Shown here one piece after another: positions 47,556-57,020 of a stretch of DNA of 64,000 nt; position 1 is the first letter of the stretch; every line of letters starts with the position of its first letter. A program made the translations under genes and the position numbers. Below the pieces are notes generated by a model. The model saw only the letters and a program-made list of their open reading frames with translations. It was not told the DNA's origin and ran no database searches. The stretch comes from Flavobacterium sp. Its GTDB lineage: Bacteria; Bacteroidota; Bacteroidia; Flavobacteriales; Flavobacteriaceae. The stretch is from contig JAUVAS010000001.1 in NCBI GenBank assembly GCA_030591585.1, forward strand, positions 62,001 to 126,000, in the 5' to 3' direction.

Positions 47556-49007
47556 ATGGAAAAAAAACAAAAAAAACTTGCTCAAAATGCAATAATTTAT
47601 AGTTTTTTCACCCTTCTTCAAAGAGGCCTGGGCTTTTTTCTTTTACCAGTTTACACTACTTTTTTAACAACAGACCAATTAGGCATAATAAGCACTTCTT
47701 CTGCCGTTATAGCATTTATTACTATAATTATTGGACTTTCCTTAAGAGGCTCTACATCTTATTATTATTATAAATATAAAGACAAGGACTTGCCTTATCT
47801 GAAGAAAATTTACGGGAATAACGTAAGTTTAATATTGCTTTTTAGCACCTTTTGTATAATCCTTTTAATTGTCACAAAACAATGGATACTTGATTATTTA
47901 TTTTTAAATATTGATTTTAACCCGTATGTGATATTATCACTAGCAAGTATTTTTTTACAACCAATTTACTTTTTTTATCAATCGGTTTTAAAAGCAAAGC
48001 AAAAAGCTAAAAAAGCAGCTGGGCTAGATTTCGTCTATTTTTCGATTATGATTGGCTTAACCTTAATATTTATATTAGGATTTGATTTTAAGGCTGAAGG
48101 TGCGCTTTTAGCAAACTCTATTGCGAGTGTAACAGTTTTTTTAATAAGTATTATTGGATTAAGACACGATATTACATTTAGTCTAAATAAAGCGATTATA
48201 AAAAAATCATTAAAATATTCTCTTCCAATACTTCCACATAACTTGTCAGGCTGGGCAATGAATATGGTTGATAAAATAATGCTTAATACTATGGGCTCTC
48301 TTAGTATTGTTGCGTTATTTGATGTGGGATCTCAAATAGGTAAGGTAGTAAATATGATATCTTTAGGGATAAACTCTGCTTATAGTCCTTGGTTTTTCGA
48401 TCAAATTAGAAATGACAAAAACAGCCATAACAATATTGTAAAAGTTACAAATAAAATAATATTATTATATGTTATAATCGCGATTTGTATAAGTTGGCTG
48501 TCTCCAGAATTATTAATGTTTATCAGTAAACCAGAATATCATGAATCTTGGAAAATCGTCCCTTTTATTGCTACGGCATTTGTAATAAATGGATTTTACT
48601 TTACTTTTAGTAATGTGTTTTTTTTAGAAAAAACAAAATATTTACCTATCCTAACAATTATTGGAGCTCTTTTTAATATTGGGTTAAATTTATATTTTAT
48701 TCCAAAATATGGTATTATGGGCGCAGCAATTGCTAGTTTAATTACAAAGCTAATATTTACAGTAATTACATTTATAGTAAGCCAAAGGCTTCATTATATA
48801 CCATATAAATTAATAAGGCTTAACTTCACTATTTTTATAGGATTTTTATTAGCGTGTTCTCCTTTTCTTTTTCAAGATAAATTGGTTGAATTTAATATTT
48901 GGATCACCATACTTATAAAAAGTGTTGTTTTAAGTATTCTAATAATTCCTATAGCAATTAATAATAGAGAAATGATTAAAAAAATAATAAAAAAGGGAGC
49001 TCAATGA
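47556..49007 (+). CDS. Wzx-type flippase (oligosaccharide translocase)
   Basis: Polytopic 483 aa; NAIIYSFFTLLQRGLGFFLLPVYTTFLTTDQLGIISTSSAVIAF...IPKYGIMGAAIASLI. Confidence 0.88.
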   Translation: MEKKQKKLAQNAIIYSFFTLLQRGLGFFLLPVYTTFLTTDQLGIISTSSAVIAFITIIIGLSLRGSTSYYYYKYKDKDLPYLKKIYGNNVSLILLFSTFCIILLIVTKQWILDYLFLNIDFNPYVILSLASIFLQPIYFFYQSVLKAKQKAKKAAGLDFVYFSIMIGLTLIFILGFDFKAEGALLANSIASVTVFLISIIGLRHDITFSLNKAIIKKSLKYSLPILPHNLSGWAMNMVDKIMLNTMGSLSIVALFDVGSQIGKVVNMISLGINSAYSPWFFDQIRNDKNSHNNIVKVTNKIILLYVIIAICISWLSPELLMFISKPEYHESWKIVPFIATAFVINGFYFTFSNVFFLEKTKYLPILTIIGALFNIGLNLYFIPKYGIMGAAIASLITKLIFTVITFIVSQRLHYIPYKLIRLNFTIFIGFLLACSPFLFQDKLVEFNIWITILIKSVVLSILIIPIAINNREMIKKIIKKGAQ

Positions 49008-50092
49008 TTGCTAAAAACATTCTTGAAATTATTAGAACTACATTAAGTTATAATAATAAGCTTAGAACAAGAAACAAGAAGCAACTAGTCATTAATTTTT
49101 TTGTTGGGTTAAGTAATATTTTAAAGTTAAGAAAAATGAATTATTTGTTTTTTAATAATTCAGACAAAAGAATACTTATTGAAGACAAATATTATGATAT
49201 TTTTTTTGATGCTTGGGCTGATAAATTAGGGCAAGATAAAAGCTTGTTTATTGAATGGGCTATTAATAAACATTATTCAAAAAACGAAATACATTCTAAA
49301 AATAGAATTTCAGATTTGTTATTTAAGCTGATAATCATGCATATTTCATGTTTTACAAAACCAAATATTGAAGACGAAAATGTTCTTTCAAAAATTAAAG
49401 AGGAATATGGACTGAATAGTAATTTTAATAAGGAAATAAAAACAAAAAAAGCAGAAATAGTTTTTTATCTATGGTTTTTTAAGTTAGTAAGACCAAAAGG
49501 AGTTTTTGTGTTAAGTAGTTTTACTAAAGTTAGTATTGTTATTGCCGCAAAAGAGCTTGGAATTAAAGTTTTTGAAGCGCAACATGGTTATATTGGTGAT
49601 TCTCACCCTTTTGAATTTTCGTATCCAGATGTATTATTTTCGTTTGGGAATTATGAAAAAACATGCGCAAACTCAAACTTAATATTTAGAAACAAACAAA
49701 TAATACCAATTGGTAATTTTCAATTAGAACGAATTAAAAAACAAGAAACACCAAAAAATAAAGAGATTGATTACTCAAAACACACTAATGTTGATAATAT
49801 TATTGAATTACCAGATTATACAATATATGATGTCTTAAAGGGATCCGATTATAACATCACCATTTTTTCAACTACAGCAATTGAAGGTGTTTTCTTAGGA
49901 GTGAAACCAATTTTTTATAACATTAAAAATCTATTAAAAAAACATTTTAATACTGATAAAATGAGCGCATTGGTAATTGAAGAAGGAGCATTAATCCCTG
50001 CTAATTTATTGGAATTAATGACAAAAGATCAAGAGCCATATTTTATAGAAGATTATAATTTAAATGTAATAAAAGCTAATTTATGTTTTTAA
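49004..50092 (+). CDS. Paralogue B of the 38329-39696 glycosyltransferase-like gene, internally shortened
   Basis: KLRTRNKKQLVINFFVGLSNILKLRKMNYLFFNNSDKRIL...FDAWADKLGQDKSLFIEWAINKH...KVFEAQHGYIGDSH...NITIFSTTAIEGVFLGVKPIFYNI. Confidence 0.75.
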   Translation: MIAKNILEIIRTTLSYNNKLRTRNKKQLVINFFVGLSNILKLRKMNYLFFNNSDKRILIEDKYYDIFFDAWADKLGQDKSLFIEWAINKHYSKNEIHSKNRISDLLFKLIIMHISCFTKPNIEDENVLSKIKEEYGLNSNFNKEIKTKKAEIVFYLWFFKLVRPKGVFVLSSFTKVSIVIAAKELGIKVFEAQHGYIGDSHPFEFSYPDVLFSFGNYEKTCANSNLIFRNKQIIPIGNFQLERIKKQETPKNKEIDYSKHTNVDNIIELPDYTIYDVLKGSDYNITIFSTTAIEGVFLGVKPIFYNIKNLLKKHFNTDKMSALVIEEGALIPANLLELMTKDQEPYFIEDYNLNVIKANLCF

Positions 50093-51324
50093 AAAAGCTT
50101 CTTTTAATATTACTCATATTACAACCTCTTGTAAATAAAATTACAGCAAAATTACATTTGCAATTTGATGTTTTTAACGAGCTGATTAGTGTTTCTGTTT
50201 TTATTGCTTATCTGTTTGTGTTGGCGAATTCCAAAAAGATAAACAATATGATTTTGGTAGTTTTGGCTTATATTTTTTATATGGTTTTGTTGGCGATTTT
50301 TAGGGACATTTACCCTTTAAGTTTTTTTCAGATAGTTATTTATTCACAGTTTTTTTTCTACTTTTTTTACTTTCTATCATTTACAGAAAAAGAAAAAATC
50401 AAAATTATTTCCTCCTTTAAAAAGATATTAGGCTTTTTTGTAATAATAATAGCAATTATAGGCATATACGAAGCGATAGACCATACAACTTTTAGACAAT
50501 TACTAGGCGTCCATAGTGTTAAAAGAGGAATTAATTATTTTTATTTAATATCCTTTTTTGGTTCTGGACCTAGTCTAGCAATATTTGTTAGTTTATATGT
50601 GGTGATTTGGCATTATTATCACTATGCTTTTGGTAATACAATAACTAAAAAAGATATTATATTATTAGTACTAAGTATTTTAATAGGATTGTTAAGTTTT
50701 TCTAGGAAAGAGGTATTATTCACTTTGTTATTTTTATTATTTTTCCCTTATCCTTCAAGATCTAAGTTAAATAAATGGATTAAAAGAGGAATCTTTATTT
50801 TTGGAGGTGCTTTAAGCTTATTTGTTTATTATATATCTTTTTTTGGGGATGCAAATACAGTAGCTTTTGACCGAAAATATATAAGATGGAAAATAATATC
50901 AAAATCTTTTCAAATATTAGCAGATTACGCTCCATTTGGTTCTGGGCCAGGAACATTTGGCTCTAGAGTATCGCTTATGATGCCCGATATTTATAGACGA
51001 TATAATATAGGACAAGAAATGTTAGGTTGGGAAGTTTTGGGTAATAAAGGCCCCATTTATGATGCTTTTTTGTTTACTTTCATCACAGAAATAGGAATAG
51101 GAGTGTTAATTTTCTTTTTCTTTTTTTATAAATTGTTTGAAGCCAAAACAATTGTTAAAAATGAATATGCTAAATTCTCAAAAAACTTTTTAATAATATA
51201 TTTGTTAATATTGAGTTTATTTGTTCCTATGATTACAAATAACTTTGGTTTTATCATTATGATTTTTGCAGGATTGATGATTTCAAATGTTTCTATATTA
51301 AAATATAAACGGTGGTATGCATAA
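50083..51324 (+). CDS. Wzy/O-antigen-ligase-like polytopic membrane protein 1
   Basis: Multi-TM; FGSGPGTFGSRVSLMMPDIYRRYNIG...GPIYDAFLFTFITEIGIGVLIFFFFFY. Confidence 0.75.
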   Translation: MFLKKLLLILLILQPLVNKITAKLHLQFDVFNELISVSVFIAYLFVLANSKKINNMILVVLAYIFYMVLLAIFRDIYPLSFFQIVIYSQFFFYFFYFLSFTEKEKIKIISSFKKILGFFVIIIAIIGIYEAIDHTTFRQLLGVHSVKRGINYFYLISFFGSGPSLAIFVSLYVVIWHYYHYAFGNTITKKDIILLVLSILIGLLSFSRKEVLFTLLFLLFFPYPSRSKLNKWIKRGIFIFGGALSLFVYYISFFGDANTVAFDRKYIRWKIISKSFQILADYAPFGSGPGTFGSRVSLMMPDIYRRYNIGQEMLGWEVLGNKGPIYDAFLFTFITEIGIGVLIFFFFFYKLFEAKTIVKNEYAKFSKNFLIIYLLILSLFVPMITNNFGFIIMIFAGLMISNVSILKYKRWYA

Positions 51325-51835
51325 ATTAAAATTAATAATATACTATGTGCTAATTCAGTATTTACCACATTCTAGAGTAATAAGGTTTTTTTCTGTAATT
51401 AGGCTCTGGTATGTTTCTAAAGTTTTAAAAATAATGCCCTTTGATAAAAATTCAAAATTTGAATATAGTATTTATGTTTCTGACGCAAAAAAATTAAAAA
51501 TTGGAAAACATGTTAGAATAAACGAAAATGTTTTTTTACAAGGTGAAATAGAAATAGGTGATTTTGTTATGATAGCTCCTTATGTTTCTATTTATACAAA
51601 GACCCACAACCATTCTAATAAGGATATTCCTATGGTAAAATCTGGAGTAACAAACACACAAAAAGTAGTGATAGAAGATAATGTTTGGATAGGAAGAAAT
51701 GTTACAATACTACCGGGAATTAAAATAAAAGAAGGATCTATAATAGGAGCAAACTCGGTAGTTACAAAGAGTATTGACGCCTTTTCAATTATGGGAGGTA
51801 TACCAGCTAAATTAATACGAAAAAGACAAGGTTAG
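51317..51835 (+). CDS. Hexapeptide acyltransferase (WbbJ/LacA-like)
   Basis: IGKHVRINENVFLQGEIEIGDFVMIAPYVSIYTKTHNHSNKDIPM...VVIEDNVWIGRNVTILPGIKIKEGSIIGANSVVTKSIDAFSIMGGIPAKLIRKR. Confidence 0.93.
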   Translation: MHKLKLIIYYVLIQYLPHSRVIRFFSVIRLWYVSKVLKIMPFDKNSKFEYSIYVSDAKKLKIGKHVRINENVFLQGEIEIGDFVMIAPYVSIYTKTHNHSNKDIPMVKSGVTNTQKVVIEDNVWIGRNVTILPGIKIKEGSIIGANSVVTKSIDAFSIMGGIPAKLIRKRQG

Positions 51836-53595
51836 TGTTTAGTAAAAAACATTTTAAGATTACTTATAAGACATTATTAGTATTAATCATTATTAATATT
51901 TTCTATGCCTTTTTTCTTTACCAAAGAGAATATAACCCTGTTAAAATTGAAATAGATATTACTTCAGATTATCAATCATGGGTTTGGTTATCACATAAAG
52001 GGAAATATAATGACAGCATATATTTATCTACTAAAGAATTTATTTCAAAAAAGAAAAAACACACACTAATAGTTGAAATTGATAATAAATACGGAAGTGA
52101 GTTTATTGGAATAAATTGGAATTTTAGTGACAAAGGAAAGTTCTTTATTCATAACATCCGCTTCAAGAATAAAAGTAAAATTAAAGAGTATTCAAATCCT
52201 GAAGAAGTTGTTAAATATATAAGCAATAACCTTAACTTAGTAAAAACTAAAGACGGAGTTTATGCTGAATCTAAAATTTCTGCAAATGGATGGATTATGC
52301 TGGAGACCTTTCCAATTTATAAAATATCAAGAGTCAAGTCATTTCATCCAATTTCATTTAGTATTAATTGTTTTTTATTTCTATTAATTTACTTAATAAT
52401 TTATAGGTATGTTAATCAAGGGTATAGCTTTTACAAACAACTAACTATAGAAGGAAATATTTACCAAAAGATGAGAACCTATATACTGGTTTTATGGGCA
52501 TTATTACTCCCGTTTTGGATTAATATATCTCATATTCTTGCAATTGTTTTATTTGTAATATTTAGTATTCATTTTTTTAATAAGAAAGAGGATTTCAAAG
52601 TGTCAAAAATGAAATCCTTTTGGATATTCCCTCTTTTTTTTCTGAGTATAATAGCCGTTAATTTTATATTTCATTTTGAGAGTGCTTTTGATGATTTGGT
52701 TCGGTTTAGTTATTTTATTATAGCACCAATATTATTTGTGGGATTACCTAAAAAGAATATAAAAAACATCATTACTAGCAATCAAATTTCTATTATAGGG
52801 TATGTTATATTATTAATAGTAGCAACAACAGAAAGGTATTTTAATGTAAATAATAGCTTATCTTTTGAATTAGTATTTGTAAATACTATAGAAACATATT
52901 GGCATACAAGTTACCTAGCAGGATTATTAATGTTAAATATGTTTGTTTACTTAATAAACACAAAACAAAAAATCTTTCCAATTATTTTAAGCATTATCGT
53001 ATTGAGCTTTATTTATTTCTCTGATGCTAGATTATCATTTATAATGGGGATATTACTGTTTTTTATAATTCAAATTAAGAAACAATTTAATCTAAAAAGA
53101 AGTAAAAGAATATTTTTAATTACCGCTATTTTTTTAATATTAGGTATTTTGTTTTTAGCTAATAATAAAGGAAGTAAAGAATATTTTATAAACAGCCTTT
53201 TTAAAACCAAAAGCGAAAAAACTGATGCAAGAATCAACTTATGGGAATCTAGTAAAAAAGTTATTGGCGACCATTATTTATGGGGAGTTGGTAATAATCA
53301 TATTAAATCAAGTTTATCTTCAAATCTAGATATTGATTCAAAAATTAAATATAGAGATTACAATGCACATAATCAATATCTTGAAATATTAATCGGCTAT
53401 GGGATATTCCCATTATTATTTTTTATTCTATTAATTATTTACCCAGTATTAAATAATAAGCTATTTATTTTTAATATGTTTATCTTGTATTTTTCTATAG
53501 CGATGCTTGTAGAGTCTTATTTAGCAAGACAAGCAGGAGTAATTATTTTTACATATTGGTATTGTTTACTTATAGTTTATAATGAAAAGAATTAA
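51835..53595 (+). CDS. O-antigen ligase/polymerase-like membrane protein 2 with extra N-terminal extracytoplasmic domain (GTG start)
   Basis: C-terminal multi-TM with INLWESSKKVIGDHYLWGVGNN...NAHNQYLEILIGYGIFPLLFF; N-terminal TM plus ~150 aa soluble region. Confidence 0.82.
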   Translation: MFSKKHFKITYKTLLVLIIINIFYAFFLYQREYNPVKIEIDITSDYQSWVWLSHKGKYNDSIYLSTKEFISKKKKHTLIVEIDNKYGSEFIGINWNFSDKGKFFIHNIRFKNKSKIKEYSNPEEVVKYISNNLNLVKTKDGVYAESKISANGWIMLETFPIYKISRVKSFHPISFSINCFLFLLIYLIIYRYVNQGYSFYKQLTIEGNIYQKMRTYILVLWALLLPFWINISHILAIVLFVIFSIHFFNKKEDFKVSKMKSFWIFPLFFLSIIAVNFIFHFESAFDDLVRFSYFIIAPILFVGLPKKNIKNIITSNQISIIGYVILLIVATTERYFNVNNSLSFELVFVNTIETYWHTSYLAGLLMLNMFVYLINTKQKIFPIILSIIVLSFIYFSDARLSFIMGILLFFIIQIKKQFNLKRSKRIFLITAIFLILGILFLANNKGSKEYFINSLFKTKSEKTDARINLWESSKKVIGDHYLWGVGNNHIKSSLSSNLDIDSKIKYRDYNAHNQYLEILIGYGIFPLLFFILLIIYPVLNNKLFIFNMFILYFSIAMLVESYLARQAGVIIFTYWYCLLIVYNEKN

Positions 53596-54742
53596 TTATT
53601 ATATAAAAGAGTTTATTAAAAACCCTCTTTCAATTATTTTGTTTTCACTCTTCTTTTTTGAAGGGCTATATAAGTGTTTTATCCAATTAGGAATTGCAAA
53701 CATCAAAATATCTGCACTTTTAAAGATAGGACTACAGCTATTCTTTATTTATAGGATTTTAAAAACCAAGCCCAAAAAAATTATTCCAATAATTGTTATA
53801 ATACTAATTTTTATTATTGGCCAAATTAATTTTTTAACAAACGAAGGTTTTATTCTGAATTTAATTTTTTTAGATAAATATTTGTTTCTATTGCTAATGT
53901 TGTTTTATGTTAATACTATTCAAAATAGAGAAAAATACTATGTAAACTTTTTTAAAACTTTTGAACTTATTATTATCTTCAACTCTATTCTAATTATTCT
54001 TGGGTTTTCTTTTGATTTGCCTATATTTAAAACCTACACTGGAAATAGAGCGGGTTTTAGTGGGTTAATATTACGCTCTGGTGCAGTAAGTTATATATAT
54101 TGGATAGCAATTTATTATTTTTCGCATCAAGTATTTATCTTAAAAAATAAGAAAATTATATCTTTAATAGTTGTTTTTGTTGCAGCACTCTTTTTAGGTA
54201 CAAAATCAATAATTTTAGCTTTAGGGTTTATTCCGATTTTACTTTTTTTTAATTTTAAATTATATAGAAAAAAAAGATACCTAGGAATAATTATGGGCTT
54301 ATTGGTTGCTGCCCTTTTGTTGTTTAAAATTAGTTTTAATTTCTTTGCAAAATTATCTGGTAGTCTAGATAAGGTTTATGAAAATCATGATTTTGCTACT
54401 GCTTTTTTTTCTTATCGTAATTTAAGACTAGCAGAAGACACCCTACCATTAATAAAAGAAAACTGGACAATAATAAATTATCTTTTTGGGGGCGGATTTG
54501 ATATGCATATGCGAAGTCAATTTGGAATTTTTGATATGTTTTTTTTTTTAGGAATAGTTGGTACTATTTATTATTTATATATTTTCCTGAAAGAATTTAT
54601 TACTTTTAGAAGCAACACGACTACAACTGTATTTTTAATTGGGACATTTATTTTAATGTTTTTGGGAGGTAATTTTTTTTATGAAACGATTATTGCAATC
54701 TACCTAATTATAATTAAAGCGTATTTTGAAGAGTTTAACTAA
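53582..54742 (+). CDS. Wzy-like polytopic membrane protein 3
   Basis: Multi-TM 386 aa; NYLFGGGFDMHMRSQFGIFDMFFFLGIVGTIYYLYIF near C-terminus. Confidence 0.7.
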   Translation: MKRINYYIKEFIKNPLSIILFSLFFFEGLYKCFIQLGIANIKISALLKIGLQLFFIYRILKTKPKKIIPIIVIILIFIIGQINFLTNEGFILNLIFLDKYLFLLLMLFYVNTIQNREKYYVNFFKTFELIIIFNSILIILGFSFDLPIFKTYTGNRAGFSGLILRSGAVSYIYWIAIYYFSHQVFILKNKKIISLIVVFVAALFLGTKSIILALGFIPILLFFNFKLYRKKRYLGIIMGLLVAALLLFKISFNFFAKLSGSLDKVYENHDFATAFFSYRNLRLAEDTLPLIKENWTIINYLFGGGFDMHMRSQFGIFDMFFFLGIVGTIYYLYIFLKEFITFRSNTTTTVFLIGTFILMFLGGNFFYETIIAIYLIIIKAYFEEFN

Positions 54743-54754
54743 GTTACCATTAAA

Positions 54755-56179
54755 ATGAAGCTTAGACAATTAACAAATAGGTATTTACAAATAAATAAAA
54801 TTGTAAGATGGGTTTTAGGGATCATTGTCTTTTTGGTTGTGACAGTTAAATTTCCTTATCAATTAACATTTCAAGTTTGTGAACATCAAAACAATGCTGA
54901 TGCAACAATTATTCAGGTAACAGATCAATATTATCCCCTTAATTGGAAACGTTTTCAAAACGATAGTAGAAAATACAGTTCTTCTTGGGCAGAGTTTTTA
55001 GCTTTCCAATACAATATCCCAGTTCATGTATTTGAACAAAATATAAAAGGCAACTCGTTTAAAGAATTTTTAAAAACAGGTAGAGGGGGAGCATCTGTAT
55101 ATTTTCCTAGCTGTCACAAAAAATATTCTAATACTACGTTAGATTCTATAATTAATATTATTGCAAAGGCCTATAACAGAATCCCCACTACAATAGCTTA
55201 TGGCTGTGGTAAAAAAGAGTATATAGATAAATTGCCTAATTATATATTAGGAGGAAGGAACTCTTCATTTACAAGTTGGAATTCTAATAAAAACGCAATA
55301 ACATGGTATGGCAAAAATTGTGGAGAATCGCAGCACATAGATTTCTCTGACCGCTCTAATATTCTTTCAAGGCCTTCTGGAGGCCGTTATTATACAGATA
55401 TTCAAATAATCAATGCATCAACACTTGAAGCATCAAATTTTGTCAGAAAACAGGTAGAAAGAACAATAGCGACATCTGGATTTTATGTAAATTTTATGCA
55501 TTGGCAAGACTTTTATAAAAACAGTGAAGGAGTAACGGTAGAAGGCGTGCCGTTGTTAAAAAACTTGTTTGAAGTACTATCTAATGGAGTTGGAACCGCA
55601 AGAATTGCTCAAGGAGATTATAATGATGCTATAGAATACTTATATGTTAAAGAGGCTGTAAAAAATGCCACATTAAAAAGCGATAATAATAAAACCGAAT
55701 TAATAATTAATATAAATGCCAAGCAAAAAATAGACTATACAGTTATTAACACCCCTGTTACACTTAAATTATCAAAAGAGAAAATTACTATTTTCGGGTA
55801 CTCAAGCATTTCGAAGAATACACAAATTATAAGCTTATACCAAGACACAAAAAACCTATACTTGAACGTTCGATTAGACTTCACTAAAAAGCAGAATATT
55901 ATTCCTATTTCATTTTCAAAAAATAACAATATTCCTTTTTTAGGTAATATTCCAAAACTTAAATACAATACTAACAGAAAAAAAATAACTTCATCAAACC
56001 TTGTTAAATTTATAGTATTTAAAAGATGTAAAGGTTCTAAAGAATATGAAGTAGAGGTAATAGATAGAACAATCACATATTCTAAAAGCCACATACTAAA
56101 GGAATTTGATATTGAATACGAATATTATTGTGGAGCTATTAATAAACAAGGAGAAAGCTCTTTAATAACGTTAAATTAA
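54755..56179 (+). CDS. Membrane-anchored protein of unknown function
   Basis: Single N-terminal TM (IVRWVLGIIVFLVVTVKFPYQ); long extracytoplasmic region with no family recognised by eye. Confidence 0.6.
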   Translation: MKLRQLTNRYLQINKIVRWVLGIIVFLVVTVKFPYQLTFQVCEHQNNADATIIQVTDQYYPLNWKRFQNDSRKYSSSWAEFLAFQYNIPVHVFEQNIKGNSFKEFLKTGRGGASVYFPSCHKKYSNTTLDSIINIIAKAYNRIPTTIAYGCGKKEYIDKLPNYILGGRNSSFTSWNSNKNAITWYGKNCGESQHIDFSDRSNILSRPSGGRYYTDIQIINASTLEASNFVRKQVERTIATSGFYVNFMHWQDFYKNSEGVTVEGVPLLKNLFEVLSNGVGTARIAQGDYNDAIEYLYVKEAVKNATLKSDNNKTELIININAKQKIDYTVINTPVTLKLSKEKITIFGYSSISKNTQIISLYQDTKNLYLNVRLDFTKKQNIIPISFSKNNNIPFLGNIPKLKYNTNRKKITSSNLVKFIVFKRCKGSKEYEVEVIDRTITYSKSHILKEFDIEYEYYCGAINKQGESSLITLN

Positions 56180-56234
56180 ATCAAAAACTTAAAATTATAA
56201 AAAAGAGTTCTGTTATTCTACAAAGGATTAATTA

Positions 56235-56242
56235 TATCTTTG
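56235..56242 (+). promoter_or_regulatory. Bacteroidota-type -7 promoter element TATCTTTG
   Basis: AATTATATCTTTGCAGC upstream of the WecG-family gene. Confidence 0.5.
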
Positions 56243-56266
56243 CAGCAAATTATTACATCTAGAAAG

Positions 56267-57010
56267 TTGAAAACAATTCAATTTATTAATACCACCATCC
56301 ACAATCTTTCCATGAAAGAAACTCTTTCTCTGGTTGAGGATACTATTGATAAAAAACAACAAATACACCATGTTGTTGTTAATGCAGGAAAAATTGTTCA
56401 AATGCAAAATGATGAACAATTACGAGAAAGTGTAAATAGTAGCGATATTATAAATGCAGACGGACAAGCAGTAGTTTGGGCAGCAAAGCTTTTAAATAAA
56501 CCTCTTAAAGAGCGCGTCGCTGGAATAGATTTAATGGAAAATCTAGTAGCACTTGCCGATAAAAACAATTATAAAATATTTTTGTTTGGAGCCAAAGAAG
56601 AAGTGGTAAAAAAAGTAGCAGAAGGGTATTCTAAAAAATATAACAAAAACATTATTGCGGGGTACAGGAACGGATACTATAATAAAGAGGATGAACTAGA
56701 AATTGCAAATCAAATTGCAACAAGTGGAGCACAAATGCTATTTGTCGCTATTACTTCTCCTAAAAAAGAAAACTATCTTTTTAAATATAAAAACCAACTA
56801 AATAAAGTTAATTTTATAATGGGCGTAGGGGGCAGTTTTGATGTGATTTCTGGGCTAACAAAGCGAGCGCCACGCTGGATGCAAAACAATGGACTAGAAT
56901 GGTTTTACAGATTCCTACAAGAACCTAAAAGAATGTGGAAAAGATATCTAGTAGGAAATAGTAAATTCATATATTTAGTCTTTAAAGAAAAATTAAGTAG
57001 TTCAAAATAA
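56267..57010 (+). CDS. WecG/TagA/CpsF-family glycosyltransferase (TTG start likely)
   Basis: VVNAGKIVQMQNDEQLRESVNSSDIINADGQAVVWAAKLL...FLFGAKEEVV...VGGSFDVISGLTKRAPRWMQNNGLEWFYRFLQEPKRMWKRYL. 56267 chosen because 56240 overlaps the promoter. Confidence 0.93.
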   Translation: MKTIQFINTTIHNLSMKETLSLVEDTIDKKQQIHHVVVNAGKIVQMQNDEQLRESVNSSDIINADGQAVVWAAKLLNKPLKERVAGIDLMENLVALADKNNYKIFLFGAKEEVVKKVAEGYSKKYNKNIIAGYRNGYYNKEDELEIANQIATSGAQMLFVAITSPKKENYLFKYKNQLNKVNFIMGVGGSFDVISGLTKRAPRWMQNNGLEWFYRFLQEPKRMWKRYLVGNSKFIYLVFKEKLSSSK

Positions 57011-57020
57011 AAATAAAAAA

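Noticed and set aside
56228-56419. 63-aa minus-strand ORF over the WecG promoter
   Set aside because: Overlaps a supported + strand gene and promoter; no family signal.
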